A stretch of DNA of 64,000 bases from Sunxiuqinia rutila (GTDB taxonomy: Bacteria; Bacteroidota; Bacteroidia; Bacteroidales; Prolixibacteraceae). Made by a program: the position numbers and the translations under genes. The stretch is taken from positions 83,882 to 147,881 of the forward strand of contig NZ_JBNGOT010000011.1 in assembly GCF_050589705.1 (NCBI RefSeq). The letters are read 5' to 3'. The notes beneath the pieces were generated by a model. It saw only the letters and a list, made by a program, of their open reading frames with translations. It was not told the DNA's origin and searched no databases. Numbering within the stretch: the stretch's first letter is position 1; the number at the start of each line of letters is the position of its first letter. This document shows, piece by piece, positions 27,551-35,295 of this stretch.

Positions 27551-27919
27551 TCGGGAAATTTGATCCCACAAACTTAAAAAAAGATCAGAATAAATGGATT
27601 TATCAAAGTCATTCTATTCATGAATCCCCAACTAAAAAATTCCTCCATTCAGCCTTAGAAATGCAAAACACCTCTATATCAATCAACCCCAAAAACAAAC
27701 GGCTCCTCCTTTCAGCGAACGTTTCATGCTGCCCGCACATCGTTTGCATTTACAACGAGACCATGAACGAGAGACTTCTTTCCGTTTTTTGATATGAGCT
27801 GCGTAAATGGTTCACAATCCACACTCGCCGGTTAATCTCAACTAAAACACGACAGAAACTGTTTCGTAAGAGATATAAAGTATCGAACAAAAAGAGTTAA
27901 CCATTAACGAATTACAGCG
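27551..27919. other. Non-coding gap between the sigma scar and the SDR gene
   Basis: About 370 bases without a recognisable gene, RNA or strong hairpin. It must hold the promoter of the SDR gene at 27920 and probably the decayed promoter of the sigma remnant on the other strand. I could not find a convincing TAnnTTTG element close to either. Confidence 0.5.
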
Positions 27920-28654
27920 ATGAATCAATTAGAAAACAAAGTAGCAATTATTACCGGTGGCGCTCAGGGCATGGGAGCAACTCATGCCAAACGCTTCATT
28001 CAGGAAGGAGCCAAAGTTGTCATCACCGATTTGAATGAAGAAAAAGGGACGGCCTTGGCCAAAGAATTAGGAGAAAACTGCCTGTTTATAAAGCAGAATG
28101 TAACCCAGGCTACCGACTGGCAGCATGTCATTGAGGCTACCGAGAAAACTTTCGGATCCGTCAATATCCTGGTAAACAATGCCGGTATCACCATGAGGAA
28201 GTCGATTCTGGAAACGACCGAGGAAGACTACCGAAGGATTGTCGAGATCAACCAGGTAGCTGTATTCTTAGGCCTAAAAGCCGTACTTCCGTCCATGCAA
28301 AAAGCCCAGGATGGTTCCATCATCAATATTTCATCAATCAATGGCTTGGTGGGTGGCGCTGTCGGATACACGGATACAAAATTTGCCGTTCGAGGCTTAA
28401 CCAAAGCCGCTGCGTTGGAATGTGCCCGGTATGACATTCGGGTTAACTCTGTTCATCCGGGGGTAATTGCTACTCCAATGCTTTCGCAGGATGATACCAA
28501 AGAAGCCATCGAGAAATTTGCCAAGCACATCCCCTTAGGCCGGGTTGCCCAACCCGAGGAAGTAACCAACCTGGTTCTTTTTCTGGCATCCGATGAATCG
28601 AAATATTCCACCGGCTCGGAGTTTATCGTCGACGGCGGTTTAACAGCCATGTAA
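27920..28654 (+). CDS. Short-chain dehydrogenase/reductase
   Basis: Classical SDR of 244 residues. TGGAQGMG (12-19) is the dinucleotide loop, NNAG (86-89) the structural motif, and S138/S139, Y150 and K154 (YTDTK) form the active site. D37 in VVITDLNE suggests NAD(H) preference. The overall look, including the NSVHPGVIATPM segment, is that of glucose-1-dehydrogenase/3-alpha(20-beta)-hydroxysteroid dehydrogenase relatives. Substrate is unknown. It is on the plus strand, away from the PUL, and separated by 240 bp from a serine hydrolase on the same strand. It is only distantly like the SDR at 7329-8075. Confidence 0.85.
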   Translation: MNQLENKVAIITGGAQGMGATHAKRFIQEGAKVVITDLNEEKGTALAKELGENCLFIKQNVTQATDWQHVIEATEKTFGSVNILVNNAGITMRKSILETTEEDYRRIVEINQVAVFLGLKAVLPSMQKAQDGSIINISSINGLVGGAVGYTDTKFAVRGLTKAAALECARYDIRVNSVHPGVIATPMLSQDDTKEAIEKFAKHIPLGRVAQPEEVTNLVLFLASDESKYSTGSEFIVDGGLTAM

Positions 28655-28895
28655 CTGTCAACCGCCCTTAAAAAAATTTCAGCCAGTGTAAGCTTGCTGT
28701 CAAACACCCAAGGGTGAATTCTAAAGCCGAAAACAGCAGCGGGCCAGTGAATTCCCCTGCCTCTTTGGGCTATCAAAATCAAACATTGCCCCCTCCTGCC
28801 AGCCAAACCAATTTTTATCGCTATTTTCAACAGGCCGTTTTAAAAGCCCATCAACTCAGGAGCTAAATGAGATTAACTCTGAAAAACCGGACATC

Positions 28896-29948
28896 ATGAA
28901 AAAGAAGCACCTCATACGAATTCTTCGAATTGTCATGCCCAGTACTGCCCTGATCTGCACCTTGGTATTCGTTCCATGGATGCTGCTTAGAGCATGGCTG
29001 GCACCGCTGCCCGACAGCGTTCAGGAACAGCTAAACGACGCCATTGGGTATGGATTGGACGGCATAATTGTCTATGTGGATCAGGCGGAAAAAGAACCAG
29101 CCTTTTACAGCGCTGGCTGGAAAAACAGAGCAAACCAGATTCCGGCAGACCCACATGCCCTGTTCAAGATTGCAAGCATCAGCAAATTGTATATTGCCGT
29201 TGCTACGGCCCAATTGGTTCACGACAAACGTCTGAACCTGGACCAAACGCTTGCTGCCTATTTACCGGAATTTGCCGAAAGAATTGAACATGCGGATCAA
29301 ATTACCTTGAGAATGATGGTACAGCACCGGAGTGGCATCCCGAACTACACCGATCATCCTGATTACCCCTGGACGAATCCCTACAAGAGCACCCAAGAAA
29401 CCTACCAACTGGTACTGGATCAGCCAGCTGACTTTCAACCAAACGAAAAATACAGTTATTCCAACACCAATTACCTGCTGATTGGGGAAATACTTGACCG
29501 AACGTTGGGCTACAGCCATCACCAATACATTAAAAATGAAATTCTGGCACCACTTGAACTGAACAACACCTACAGCTTGCTTCGCGAAGTGGAACCAGAC
29601 AAGGTTATGAGTGGCTACTACGTCGGTTACGAACCGGATATCAAGGGCAATGATTTTATTCAACCTGGAGGTTCAATGGTTGCAACGGCAGAAGATGTTG
29701 GTATTTTCTTAAGAGCATTAAATGATGGCTCGCTGTTGAATGAGGATGAACAGGCTATCTATTCCTCCATCTACAGCTATCACCACACCGGATTACTGCC
29801 GGGCTATCAAAGCATTGCCAAATACCACAAAGATATTGACACGGTAGTCATCCAGTTTGTAAATACAAGCGGTGGTGACAAATGGACTTTATCAGAGATC
29901 ATCTATAATCGTATTCTGAAAATTTTGAAGACTAAAGAAAACTCCTGA
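28896..29948 (+). CDS. Membrane-anchored serine hydrolase (class C beta-lactamase fold)
   Basis: A 350-residue protein with an N-terminal membrane segment or uncleaved signal (about 10-32) and a penicillin-binding-protein/class C beta-lactamase domain. The nucleophile motif is S94-I-S-K97 in KIASISKLY, and the second motif is Y188-S-N190 in YSNTNYLLIGEIL. HHTGLLPGYQS fills the position of the third KTG-like motif as HTG. Members include D-aminopeptidases, esterases and peptidoglycan enzymes; a true beta-lactamase is less likely. It acts outside the inner membrane. The neighbours give no pathway. Confidence 0.82.
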   Translation: MKKKHLIRILRIVMPSTALICTLVFVPWMLLRAWLAPLPDSVQEQLNDAIGYGLDGIIVYVDQAEKEPAFYSAGWKNRANQIPADPHALFKIASISKLYIAVATAQLVHDKRLNLDQTLAAYLPEFAERIEHADQITLRMMVQHRSGIPNYTDHPDYPWTNPYKSTQETYQLVLDQPADFQPNEKYSYSNTNYLLIGEILDRTLGYSHHQYIKNEILAPLELNNTYSLLREVEPDKVMSGYYVGYEPDIKGNDFIQPGGSMVATAEDVGIFLRALNDGSLLNEDEQAIYSSIYSYHHTGLLPGYQSIAKYHKDIDTVVIQFVNTSGGDKWTLSEIIYNRILKILKTKENS

Positions 29949-30055
29949 CCGGGTCGGTTTCGGGCACCTTGTCAGCAGCCATACTTGCACAATTTGAGCA
30001 GTACGAACTTTTCACCGGATCATGTCTTTCAGAACCAAGCTGGATCGGATTTAAA

Positions 30056-30646
30056 TCAATCGTTAGCCATCTGGAATTGGATTTTCCATAATCCTCTGAG
30101 TTCATTTAACTGGTAGTTGGTCGCCTGATCATCAGGATAAAGAGCTTGTAACTTTTGAACGGTTTGAGGAGCAATTTCGTTCGTGCTTCCATGGCATTGC
30201 AAGCAAGCCGGCAGCCCCGTTTTTATTGGTTTGTAATACAGCAACTGATTGCCCAGGGCAACCAAGGTGTCTTTCGGCTGTCCTGATTGATGATTCCCGG
30301 CGGTCCACTGCCAAATCAAGCTGTCGGTTTGGTTCTTTAAACTGTTGCCTGTGTTGCGTGGTCGATCCGTAATCCGTTCGATCGTGCAATGATTAACCTG
30401 GCTTAGGCTGTCAGTCAGCGGAAAAGCCTTTAAGTTGCAGAAGGACACCGCATACTCGCTTCCTCCTTGCTGCATAGCCTGCCCAACATGCTGGAGTAAA
30501 ACAGCTTGTGTTTGATTGGAGATAGCGGCTCCCCTGGCCATTAGATCAGCATAGGTTTTTTCTGAAATGGGCGGATGTTGCTTGGTCGAAGTACAGGAGA
30601 ATAAACCGAGCATTGCCCCCAAAAGAAGAACTGGCATTATTTTCAT
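30056..30646 (-). CDS. DUF3365 (Tll0287-like) haem-binding lipoprotein
   Basis: A secreted lipoprotein of 196 residues, started at the ATG at 30646, which gives MKIMPVLLLGAMLGLFSC with lipidated Cys18; a longer frame to 30679 adds 11 residues that would spoil the signal. The single CxxCH haem motif is C148-L-Q-C151-H152 near the C-terminus, preceded by LLYYKPIKTGLPA, typical of DUF3365 proteins, which pair a PAS-like sensor fold with one c-type haem. A role in redox or gas sensing, or electron transfer at the outer membrane, is likely for the family but not shown here. It is a single gene. Confidence 0.82.
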   Translation of the reverse strand: MKIMPVLLLGAMLGLFSCTSTKQHPPISEKTYADLMARGAAISNQTQAVLLQHVGQAMQQGGSEYAVSFCNLKAFPLTDSLSQVNHCTIERITDRPRNTGNSLKNQTDSLIWQWTAGNHQSGQPKDTLVALGNQLLYYKPIKTGLPACLQCHGSTNEIAPQTVQKLQALYPDDQATNYQLNELRGLWKIQFQMAND

Positions 30647-30870
30647 AAGTGTTTCTGGTTTTAATGGTTGGTAAGGCATACGTGATTCTTTTAATATTTG
30701 TTTATGTTTAAATCAATGATACCAACAAGCTGCCTGACAGGAAGGTTCGAGAACGAACAACGAAGAAAGAGAATTTCGATGATTTACCAGAGCTTGCCGG
30801 ATTTTCGGATGGTCTGATTGTGCGTGTGCTCGTGCCTTCTGCCTGTCTCCTTGATTCTCTTAACCCATCC

Positions 30871-30910
30871 GTCCCGGGTGCCGGGACACCTTCCCTTCGA
30901 GAAGAGAAGG
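30871..30910. repeat. Two adjacent hairpins
   Basis: GTCCCGG-GTG-CCGGGAC (30871-30887) is followed after one base by CCTTC-c-CTT-CGAG-AAG-a-GAAGG (30889-30910). Both are compact and GC-rich compared with their surroundings, like a REP-type palindromic unit. No second copy was noticed in the window. Confidence 0.5.
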
Positions 30911-31112
30911 AAATCCAACCACCAGCGTAAGGAGCGTTTTATTAGACCTTTCTCCTTAATTCTTTAACAAGCCTTTGCGGTTGAGAAGACTGTTTTCAGC
31001 TGTCAGTTATCGGTTGTTTTTGCTCTGTATCGCTCTGTGGTTAAAAATTTGTCACTGATAGTCAGTATTTGTCATTATTCGATGTGGAATTACGACTATT
31101 CCTTAGCGAATA

Positions 31113-31243
31113 GGCTTGCTGCTCTATGGCATAGCTCCGATTCGACGTGTCAGAAGGATGATTCCACGTCGCACCATTGATATTCCCGATGGAATACACC
31201 TTGTGATTTCGAGAATATCTATGATTCGATCGAGCAGCAAGCC
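31113..31243. repeat. Inverted repeat enclosing several small hairpins
   Basis: GGCTTGCTGCTC (31113-31124) and GAGCAGCAAGCC (31232-31243) are perfect 12-base complements 107 bases apart. Between them lie at least two further hairpins (CGACGTG/CACGTCG and ATTCC/GGAAT). The nested arrangement is what a multi-branched RNA or a fold-back element would show. Confidence 0.55.
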
Positions 31244-31265
31244 TCTGCACTACTGCCGGGGGTAT

Positions 31266-31300
31266 ATTCCCTGGCGCAGCATTAGGCTGCTCCAGGGAAT
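31266..31300. repeat. Strong hairpin next to the inverted repeat
   Basis: ATTCCCTGG-c-GCAGC (31266-31280) pairs with GCTGC-t-CCAGGGAAT (31286-31300) around a 5-base loop: 14 paired bases with one internal mismatch. No U-run follows on either strand, so it is not an evident terminator. Confidence 0.55.
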
Positions 31301-31454
31301 TAGACCTAAGGATTAAAGGAGAAATTAATTGATCTGTAGAAAGGAGTGATGGAAGCAGGGACGAAAAAGCCCGCCTTATTGCTTCCCCTCGTTACCGCTT
31401 CGCTCAAGCAAGGGGCAGAATCGGCAAACTTCATTATCCTTATACTTTTAGCTG

Positions 31455-31494
31455 TTTTACTCATCGGGTGACTGCAGTCGCCCGATGAGTAAAA
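31455..31494. terminator. 40-bp palindrome downstream of the HMA gene
   Basis: TTTTACTCATCGGG (31455-31468) and CCCGATGAGTAAAA (31481-31494) flank a central GACTGCAGTC, itself palindromic, with a single T/G mismatch at the join. It lies 22 bases behind the stop of the HMA gene, where the minus-strand metal locus should end. Symmetry and A/T flanks fit a bidirectional terminator, though the U-run is short. Confidence 0.5.
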
Positions 31495-31515
31495 ATACAG
31501 TCTAAGCGTTCTCCA

Positions 31516-31887
31516 TTAATGGTCGTGCTTGTGATCGTGTTTTTCTGCGGCTTTTTCACTCCGGTCGTATTGGCAGCAACCGGGAAGTTCGTTATAAACC
31601 TCCTCTTTAGCTTTGTGCTTGGGGGTGTCGTGCCCCACTTTAGCAATGGCTTGTTGCACCTTGTCCATGTCGGTTTTACTTTCATCAAAGCTGAGGGCCA
31701 TCATCTTGGTTTTCTTGTCCCAATCGGCCAGGGTCACTCCTTCAACCGATTTGGCGGCTTTCTCAATGCGCTTTTCGCACATGCCGCAGTTTCCTTTTAC
31801 TTTAAACTTTTCACTCTTGTTTTGGGCTAAAACGGTTCCGGCACCCATCATCATCAGGATAGCCAGCATCATCACTTTTGTTTTCAT
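31516..31887 (-). CDS. Exported heavy-metal-associated (HMA) domain protein
   Basis: A 123-residue protein with a signal peptide (ending VLAQ near residue 22), one HMA metal-binding domain and a His-rich tail HDHKHDH. The metal site is C34-G-M-C37 in GNCGMCEKRIEKAA. A second cysteine pair, C104-C105 in NELPGCCQY, is shared with the two HMA copies in the adaptor upstream. It likely carries Cu(I) or a similar soft metal in the periplasm and delivers it to the CusABC-type pump. It is the last gene of the minus-strand metal locus, but separated from the adaptor by a tRNA gene on the opposite strand and a terminator, so it probably has its own promoter. Confidence 0.85.
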   Translation of the reverse strand: MKTKVMMLAILMMMGAGTVLAQNKSEKFKVKGNCGMCEKRIEKAAKSVEGVTLADWDKKTKMMALSFDESKTDMDKVQQAIAKVGHDTPKHKAKEEVYNELPGCCQYDRSEKAAEKHDHKHDH

Positions 31888-31954
31888 CGTACTTCTTTTT
31901 TAGGGTTACTATTTCTCTTTTTCTTGTAAGAATCAATTAATTTTACATCACTAA

Positions 31955-32026
31955 GCCTCTTTAGCTCAGTGGTAGAGCAGCTCACTCGTAATGAGCAGGT
32001 CGTGGGTTCGACTCCCATGAGAGGCT
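31955..32026 (+). tRNA. tRNA-Thr (anticodon CGU)
   Basis: Full cloverleaf of 72 bases. The acceptor stem GCCTCTT/GAGAGGC pairs with one G-U, the D arm is GCTC/GAGC, the anticodon stem GCTCA/TGAGC encloses the loop CTCGTAA with anticodon CGT, and the T arm GTGGG-TTCGACT-CCCAT is canonical. CCA is not encoded. It reads threonine codon ACG. It lies between two minus-strand metal-resistance genes and is followed by a strong hairpin. Confidence 0.95.
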
Positions 32027-32033
32027 CCGGTTC

Positions 32034-32099
32034 GTTTCGGAATCAAGACGTATTGCACCCGGCTTAGTTGTAGCATCCGGCACGTCCTGATTCCGAAAC
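32034..32099. terminator. Strong terminator after tRNA-Thr(CGU)
   Basis: GTTTCGGAATCA (32034-32045) pairs with TGATTCCGAAAC (32088-32099), with an inner GACGT/ACGTC and CCGG/CCGG extension, and five T residues follow on the plus strand. It should end the tRNA transcript and, read from the other side, the transcript of the adaptor gene whose stop is at 32108. Confidence 0.8.
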
Positions 32100-32107
32100 T
32101 TTTTATT

Positions 32108-32668
32108 CTATTCCTCGCGGTACAAGCAGCATTCCGGCAAATCGTTATAAACCGCATCTGGTGCCTTGTACTCTTCGGTATCATGACCAGCTTTGGCAAT
32201 GGCTAACTGCACTTTATCCGGACTCGTTTTCTTCGGGTCGTACTGCAAATGGATCATTTGTTCTTCCGCATTCCACTGGGCACTTGAAACCCCGCCAACA
32301 GCTAAAGCCGCTTTTTCAATCCGGTCTTTGCACATCTCGCAATTACCCGAAGCCTTAAAATGAGCATGCTCTTCCTTAGCCGACGTAGTTGCCTGAGCAG
32401 TATAAGACAGCCGATCAAACAAGCAGCATTCCGGCAGTTCATTATATACCGAATCCGGTGCTTTGAATTTTTCGGTGTCGTGTCCTGCATTGGCAATGGC
32501 CTGCTGCACCTTCTCCGGATTGGTTTTCTTCGAATCGTATTGCAAGTGGACCAGTTGTTGCTCCGCATCCCAATGCGCACTGAAAACGCCATTAACTGCT
32601 AGTGCCGCTTTTTCAATGCGGTCTTTGCACATTTCGCAATTACCGGCAGCTTTAAACTGAGCATGTTC
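32108..32668 (-). repeat. Tandem duplication of the HMA domain within the adaptor gene
   Basis: Codons 448-532 (32668-32414) and 547-631 (32371-32117) encode nearly the same 85-residue HMA unit, 99 codons apart. The proteins differ at only about a fifth of positions, which points to a recent internal duplication. The separate HMA protein at 31516-31887 has the same unit with more changes. Confidence 0.8.
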
Positions 32669-34009
32669 ACCTTGTGCGTTTGCTCCCATGTTCATATCAC
32701 CGTGCTGATGGCCTGTTGATCCCATTCCTCCATCCGGATTCATCATGCTTTGCAAGCCACGAAGCTGAGCGGAGGCATCAATCTTGAAGACGCCATTGGT
32801 GGCAATTTCCTCGCCCTCATGCAGTCCGTCGGCAACCACATAGCTGTCGCCGGCAACCGGTCCCAACACAATTTCGCGGTAAAGGAAGGAGGGCGTTTCG
32901 CGGTTCGGCACTTTCACATACACCACGGCCCGTTTCCCGGTCCATAAAATAGCGGATTTAGGAACCAGCAATTGAGCTTCGTTGGCGATCGAAGATTCCA
33001 ATACGCCGGAACTAAACATGCCGGGTTTCACCTTTTGTTGTGTATTGTTCAACTCCAGACGAACCTTTGCCACACGCGTTGTTGGATCAATAAAAGGGTC
33101 GATGTAGCGGACCTTACCGGTAAAGGTTTCACCAGGCAAAGCCTGAATGGTATACTCCATTTCATCGCCTGCTTTAATCCAGGGCAGGTCATTTTCGTAA
33201 GCATCAAACATCACCCAAAGCTTACTTAAGTCGATCAGCTTAAACAATTGCTGTCCTTCTTTCACGTAATCGCCAATAGCCACATTGCGACTATTCACCG
33301 TGCCCGAAATGGGCGACAGCACATCAAAATACTGCTGCGGTGTTTTAGAGGCCTCAATCGTATCGATCTGCGCATCCGTAAGGTCCCACAACTTCAGCTT
33401 ATTCCGGGCAGCCCGGTACAGTCCCGGACGCGTTTCCCGGTAGCTCATGGCTTCCATTAGTTCGCGCTGGGCAGCCAGCAATTCCGGAGAATAAATGGTA
33501 GCCAACTTCTCACCTTGGCGCACTTGCTGCCCGGTAAAATTGACAAACAATTTTTCAATGCGCCCGCCAAACCGGGCCGTCAGTTCGGAGACCTTGCGCT
33601 CATCCGCCTCAACCTTTCCTTGCATGTGAATGGTTTTCTTCGGAATGGCTTTTACCACACGGCTGGTTTGCACATTGGCCAGACTGGCAGCCGATTCACT
33701 CAGCTGAATTTCATTGGGGTCAATATCTTCCCCACCGGCATTCATCGAAGCCAGCGGAATAAGGTCCATCCCGCAGATGGGGCAATCGCCCGGTTTCTCC
33801 TGTTGAATCTGCGGGTGCATGGAACAGGTCCAAGTTGTTGGATCATCCGATTCATGATCATGCCCTTCATGGCCTTCAGTCAGTGACTTTGAACTTGCTG
33901 TTTCGGCTGAAGAATGAAAGAACACCCAGCCCAAAAACAGGCCAACCACTAAAGCTCCAAGCAGGAACTTATAGTTTTCTTGTATGTATTGATTAAATTT
34001 TTTCATCAC
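32108..34009 (-). CDS. cusB: CusB-type RND efflux adaptor with two C-terminal HMA domains
   Basis: Periplasmic adaptor of a metal RND pump, 633 residues. After an N-terminal membrane anchor (about 14-32) and a His-rich stretch comes a heavy-metal-binding domain, TCSMHPQIQQ then GDCPICGMDL (61-83; C62, C76, C79). The lipoyl/hairpin and beta-barrel adaptor domains follow (about 120-420). The C-terminus holds two HMA domains in tandem (about 448-532 and 547-631), each with GNCEMCKDRIEKAAL (C458/C461, C557/C560) and a closing LPECC. Most CusB proteins end before this point; the two domains may feed metal to the pump. It is 41 bp downstream of the TolC-type gene. Confidence 0.9.
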   Translation of the reverse strand: MMKKFNQYIQENYKFLLGALVVGLFLGWVFFHSSAETASSKSLTEGHEGHDHESDDPTTWTCSMHPQIQQEKPGDCPICGMDLIPLASMNAGGEDIDPNEIQLSESAASLANVQTSRVVKAIPKKTIHMQGKVEADERKVSELTARFGGRIEKLFVNFTGQQVRQGEKLATIYSPELLAAQRELMEAMSYRETRPGLYRAARNKLKLWDLTDAQIDTIEASKTPQQYFDVLSPISGTVNSRNVAIGDYVKEGQQLFKLIDLSKLWVMFDAYENDLPWIKAGDEMEYTIQALPGETFTGKVRYIDPFIDPTTRVAKVRLELNNTQQKVKPGMFSSGVLESSIANEAQLLVPKSAILWTGKRAVVYVKVPNRETPSFLYREIVLGPVAGDSYVVADGLHEGEEIATNGVFKIDASAQLRGLQSMMNPDGGMGSTGHQHGDMNMGANAQGEHAQFKAAGNCEMCKDRIEKAALAVNGVFSAHWDAEQQLVHLQYDSKKTNPEKVQQAIANAGHDTEKFKAPDSVYNELPECCLFDRLSYTAQATTSAKEEHAHFKASGNCEMCKDRIEKAALAVGGVSSAQWNAEEQMIHLQYDPKKTSPDKVQLAIAKAGHDTEEYKAPDAVYNDLPECCLYREE

Positions 34010-34050
34010 AATATATTCTGATAGTCTAAAACGTTAATTGAACCTCCCGA

Positions 34051-35295
34051 TTAATTCCCCATCAAATAATGAATCATGGAAATAGCCGCCTGTTGATCGG
34101 TTTTGGCTTTTTCCAGTTCCAGGGCATATTCCAGCAGCTTCCGGTCCATTCTCAAAATCTCTTCAAAATTCTGACTGCTGGAGGCGTATTCAGTTTCCAG
34201 AATACTCAGGGAATTCTCGGCCAGCTCGGTCTGACTCAGATACAAAGCTTTTCGACGCTTCGCATCCAGGTACTCTTTCCAGGCAATTTCAAACAAGCTT
34301 TCCAGGCTGTTCGACAAACTTTGCTTTTCAAAAGCATTCGCCGTTTCTTCATACACTACCTGCTGCACCATCGCCTTGTACTTACTACGGTAAAGTGGTA
34401 TTGTCAGGCCAAGCTTCGGAAACATAAACGAATCAGTCCCTTTGGGCTGCATTGCTCCTTTTTCAACAATGGAATAATCAATACCGAGCGAAAAGGTGGG
34501 TTTGCCCGACTTTTCAGCCAGCTCCTTCTTAAAGCGTAAGGCTTCTTGTTGTAAGTCCAGGCTAAGCAGCTGGTGATTCTGATTCAGAATACTATCCAGC
34601 GCTGCCGTCTTGCTTAGGGCCATTTCGGTTTCCCAAAGTTCATCCGGCAAATCAATAGGCTGATTGCGATCGTCATTCAACAGCTTATTAAACTGAACCT
34701 GCAACACCTGCCGTTGGTCTTTCAGCAAAGCCAGTTCATTCTCCAGATCCCCCGTTTCCATTTCAAGCCGGTACTGATCCACGGCCGACACCATTCCGGC
34801 TTCGACCTTGATGGCTGCCATTCGCCGAAAACGCTCCAGCACAAGCAGGTTATCCTGAATGATACGAATGGCCTTTTCGTTGAAATAGAAATTGTAATAG
34901 GTCGCACGAACGTCATTAAACAAGGCTGACTTGGTTTCCTCAAAAAGCTCATACTTCACCTTGGCCTGTTGTACGGCCACATTTTCCCTGGCTTTCAGGG
35001 TTCCAAACCACGGAAACATTTGTGTGGCCGAGAACTTGTATTGCTGAACACCAACGCGTGCTCCGGCCGGCAGCATGAACGATGGAAAAGCCACCTGCGG
35101 ATCGGGTAAAGCTTTCACCTGGGGCACTTGCTCCAAGGCTGCCATATAGTCGTAAAACCGGGCTTGCAGGTTCGGGTTGTTTTCTGCTGCCCGCACCAGG
35201 TAAGTATTCAGCTGTTCCTGTGCTCCCGCCCCCATGCTAAGAAGCAGCAACAATAACATCCCGGTTAAATATTTTATAAAAGGATTCTGTTTCAT
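34051..35295 (-). CDS. TolC-family outer-membrane channel (CusC-like)
   Basis: Outer-membrane efflux protein of 414 residues with a signal peptide (ending MGAGAQE, about residue 25). The body is mostly long amphipathic helices with the internal repeat typical of TolC proteins, for example the ALPDPQVAFPSFMLPAG segment near the N-terminus and LEKAKTDQQAAISMIHYL at the end. It should form the trimeric exit duct of the metal pump. Its start overlaps the last bases of the pump gene by 4 bp (ATGA type), so translation is coupled. It is somewhat shorter than E. coli CusC, as usual in Bacteroidota. Confidence 0.88.
   Translation of the reverse strand: MKQNPFIKYLTGMLLLLLLSMGAGAQEQLNTYLVRAAENNPNLQARFYDYMAALEQVPQVKALPDPQVAFPSFMLPAGARVGVQQYKFSATQMFPWFGTLKARENVAVQQAKVKYELFEETKSALFNDVRATYYNFYFNEKAIRIIQDNLLVLERFRRMAAIKVEAGMVSAVDQYRLEMETGDLENELALLKDQRQVLQVQFNKLLNDDRNQPIDLPDELWETEMALSKTAALDSILNQNHQLLSLDLQQEALRFKKELAEKSGKPTFSLGIDYSIVEKGAMQPKGTDSFMFPKLGLTIPLYRSKYKAMVQQVVYEETANAFEKQSLSNSLESLFEIAWKEYLDAKRRKALYLSQTELAENSLSILETEYASSSQNFEEILRMDRKLLEYALELEKAKTDQQAAISMIHYLMGN

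Larger units (their letters stand above)
30680..31515. other. Long non-coding block rich in inverted repeats
   Basis: About 835 bases with no gene I can support; short frames on both strands are compositional and look like read-through of repeats. The block holds several separate hairpins, listed individually, and many smaller ones such as CGACGTG/CACGTCG and ATTCC-CGAT-GGAAT near 31144-31195. It separates the DUF3365 gene from the metal-efflux locus and could be a degraded mobile element or hold an uncharacterised structured RNA. No transposase fragment or target duplication was recognised. Confidence 0.5.

Noticed and set aside
28896..29948. Beta-lactamase resistance gene
   Set aside because: SxxK and YxN are shared by many peptidases and esterases; the third motif is HTG and nothing points to antibiotic hydrolysis.
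31062..31316. Short overlapping reading frames on both strands
   Set aside because: They mirror each other across inverted repeats, have no start context or recognisable domain, and are explained by the repeat structure.
30871..31494. Palindromes considered as a CRISPR array or integron attC sites
   Set aside because: The repeats differ in sequence and spacing, there are no regular spacers, no cas or integrase gene, and no GTTRRRY/RYYYAAC core pair.
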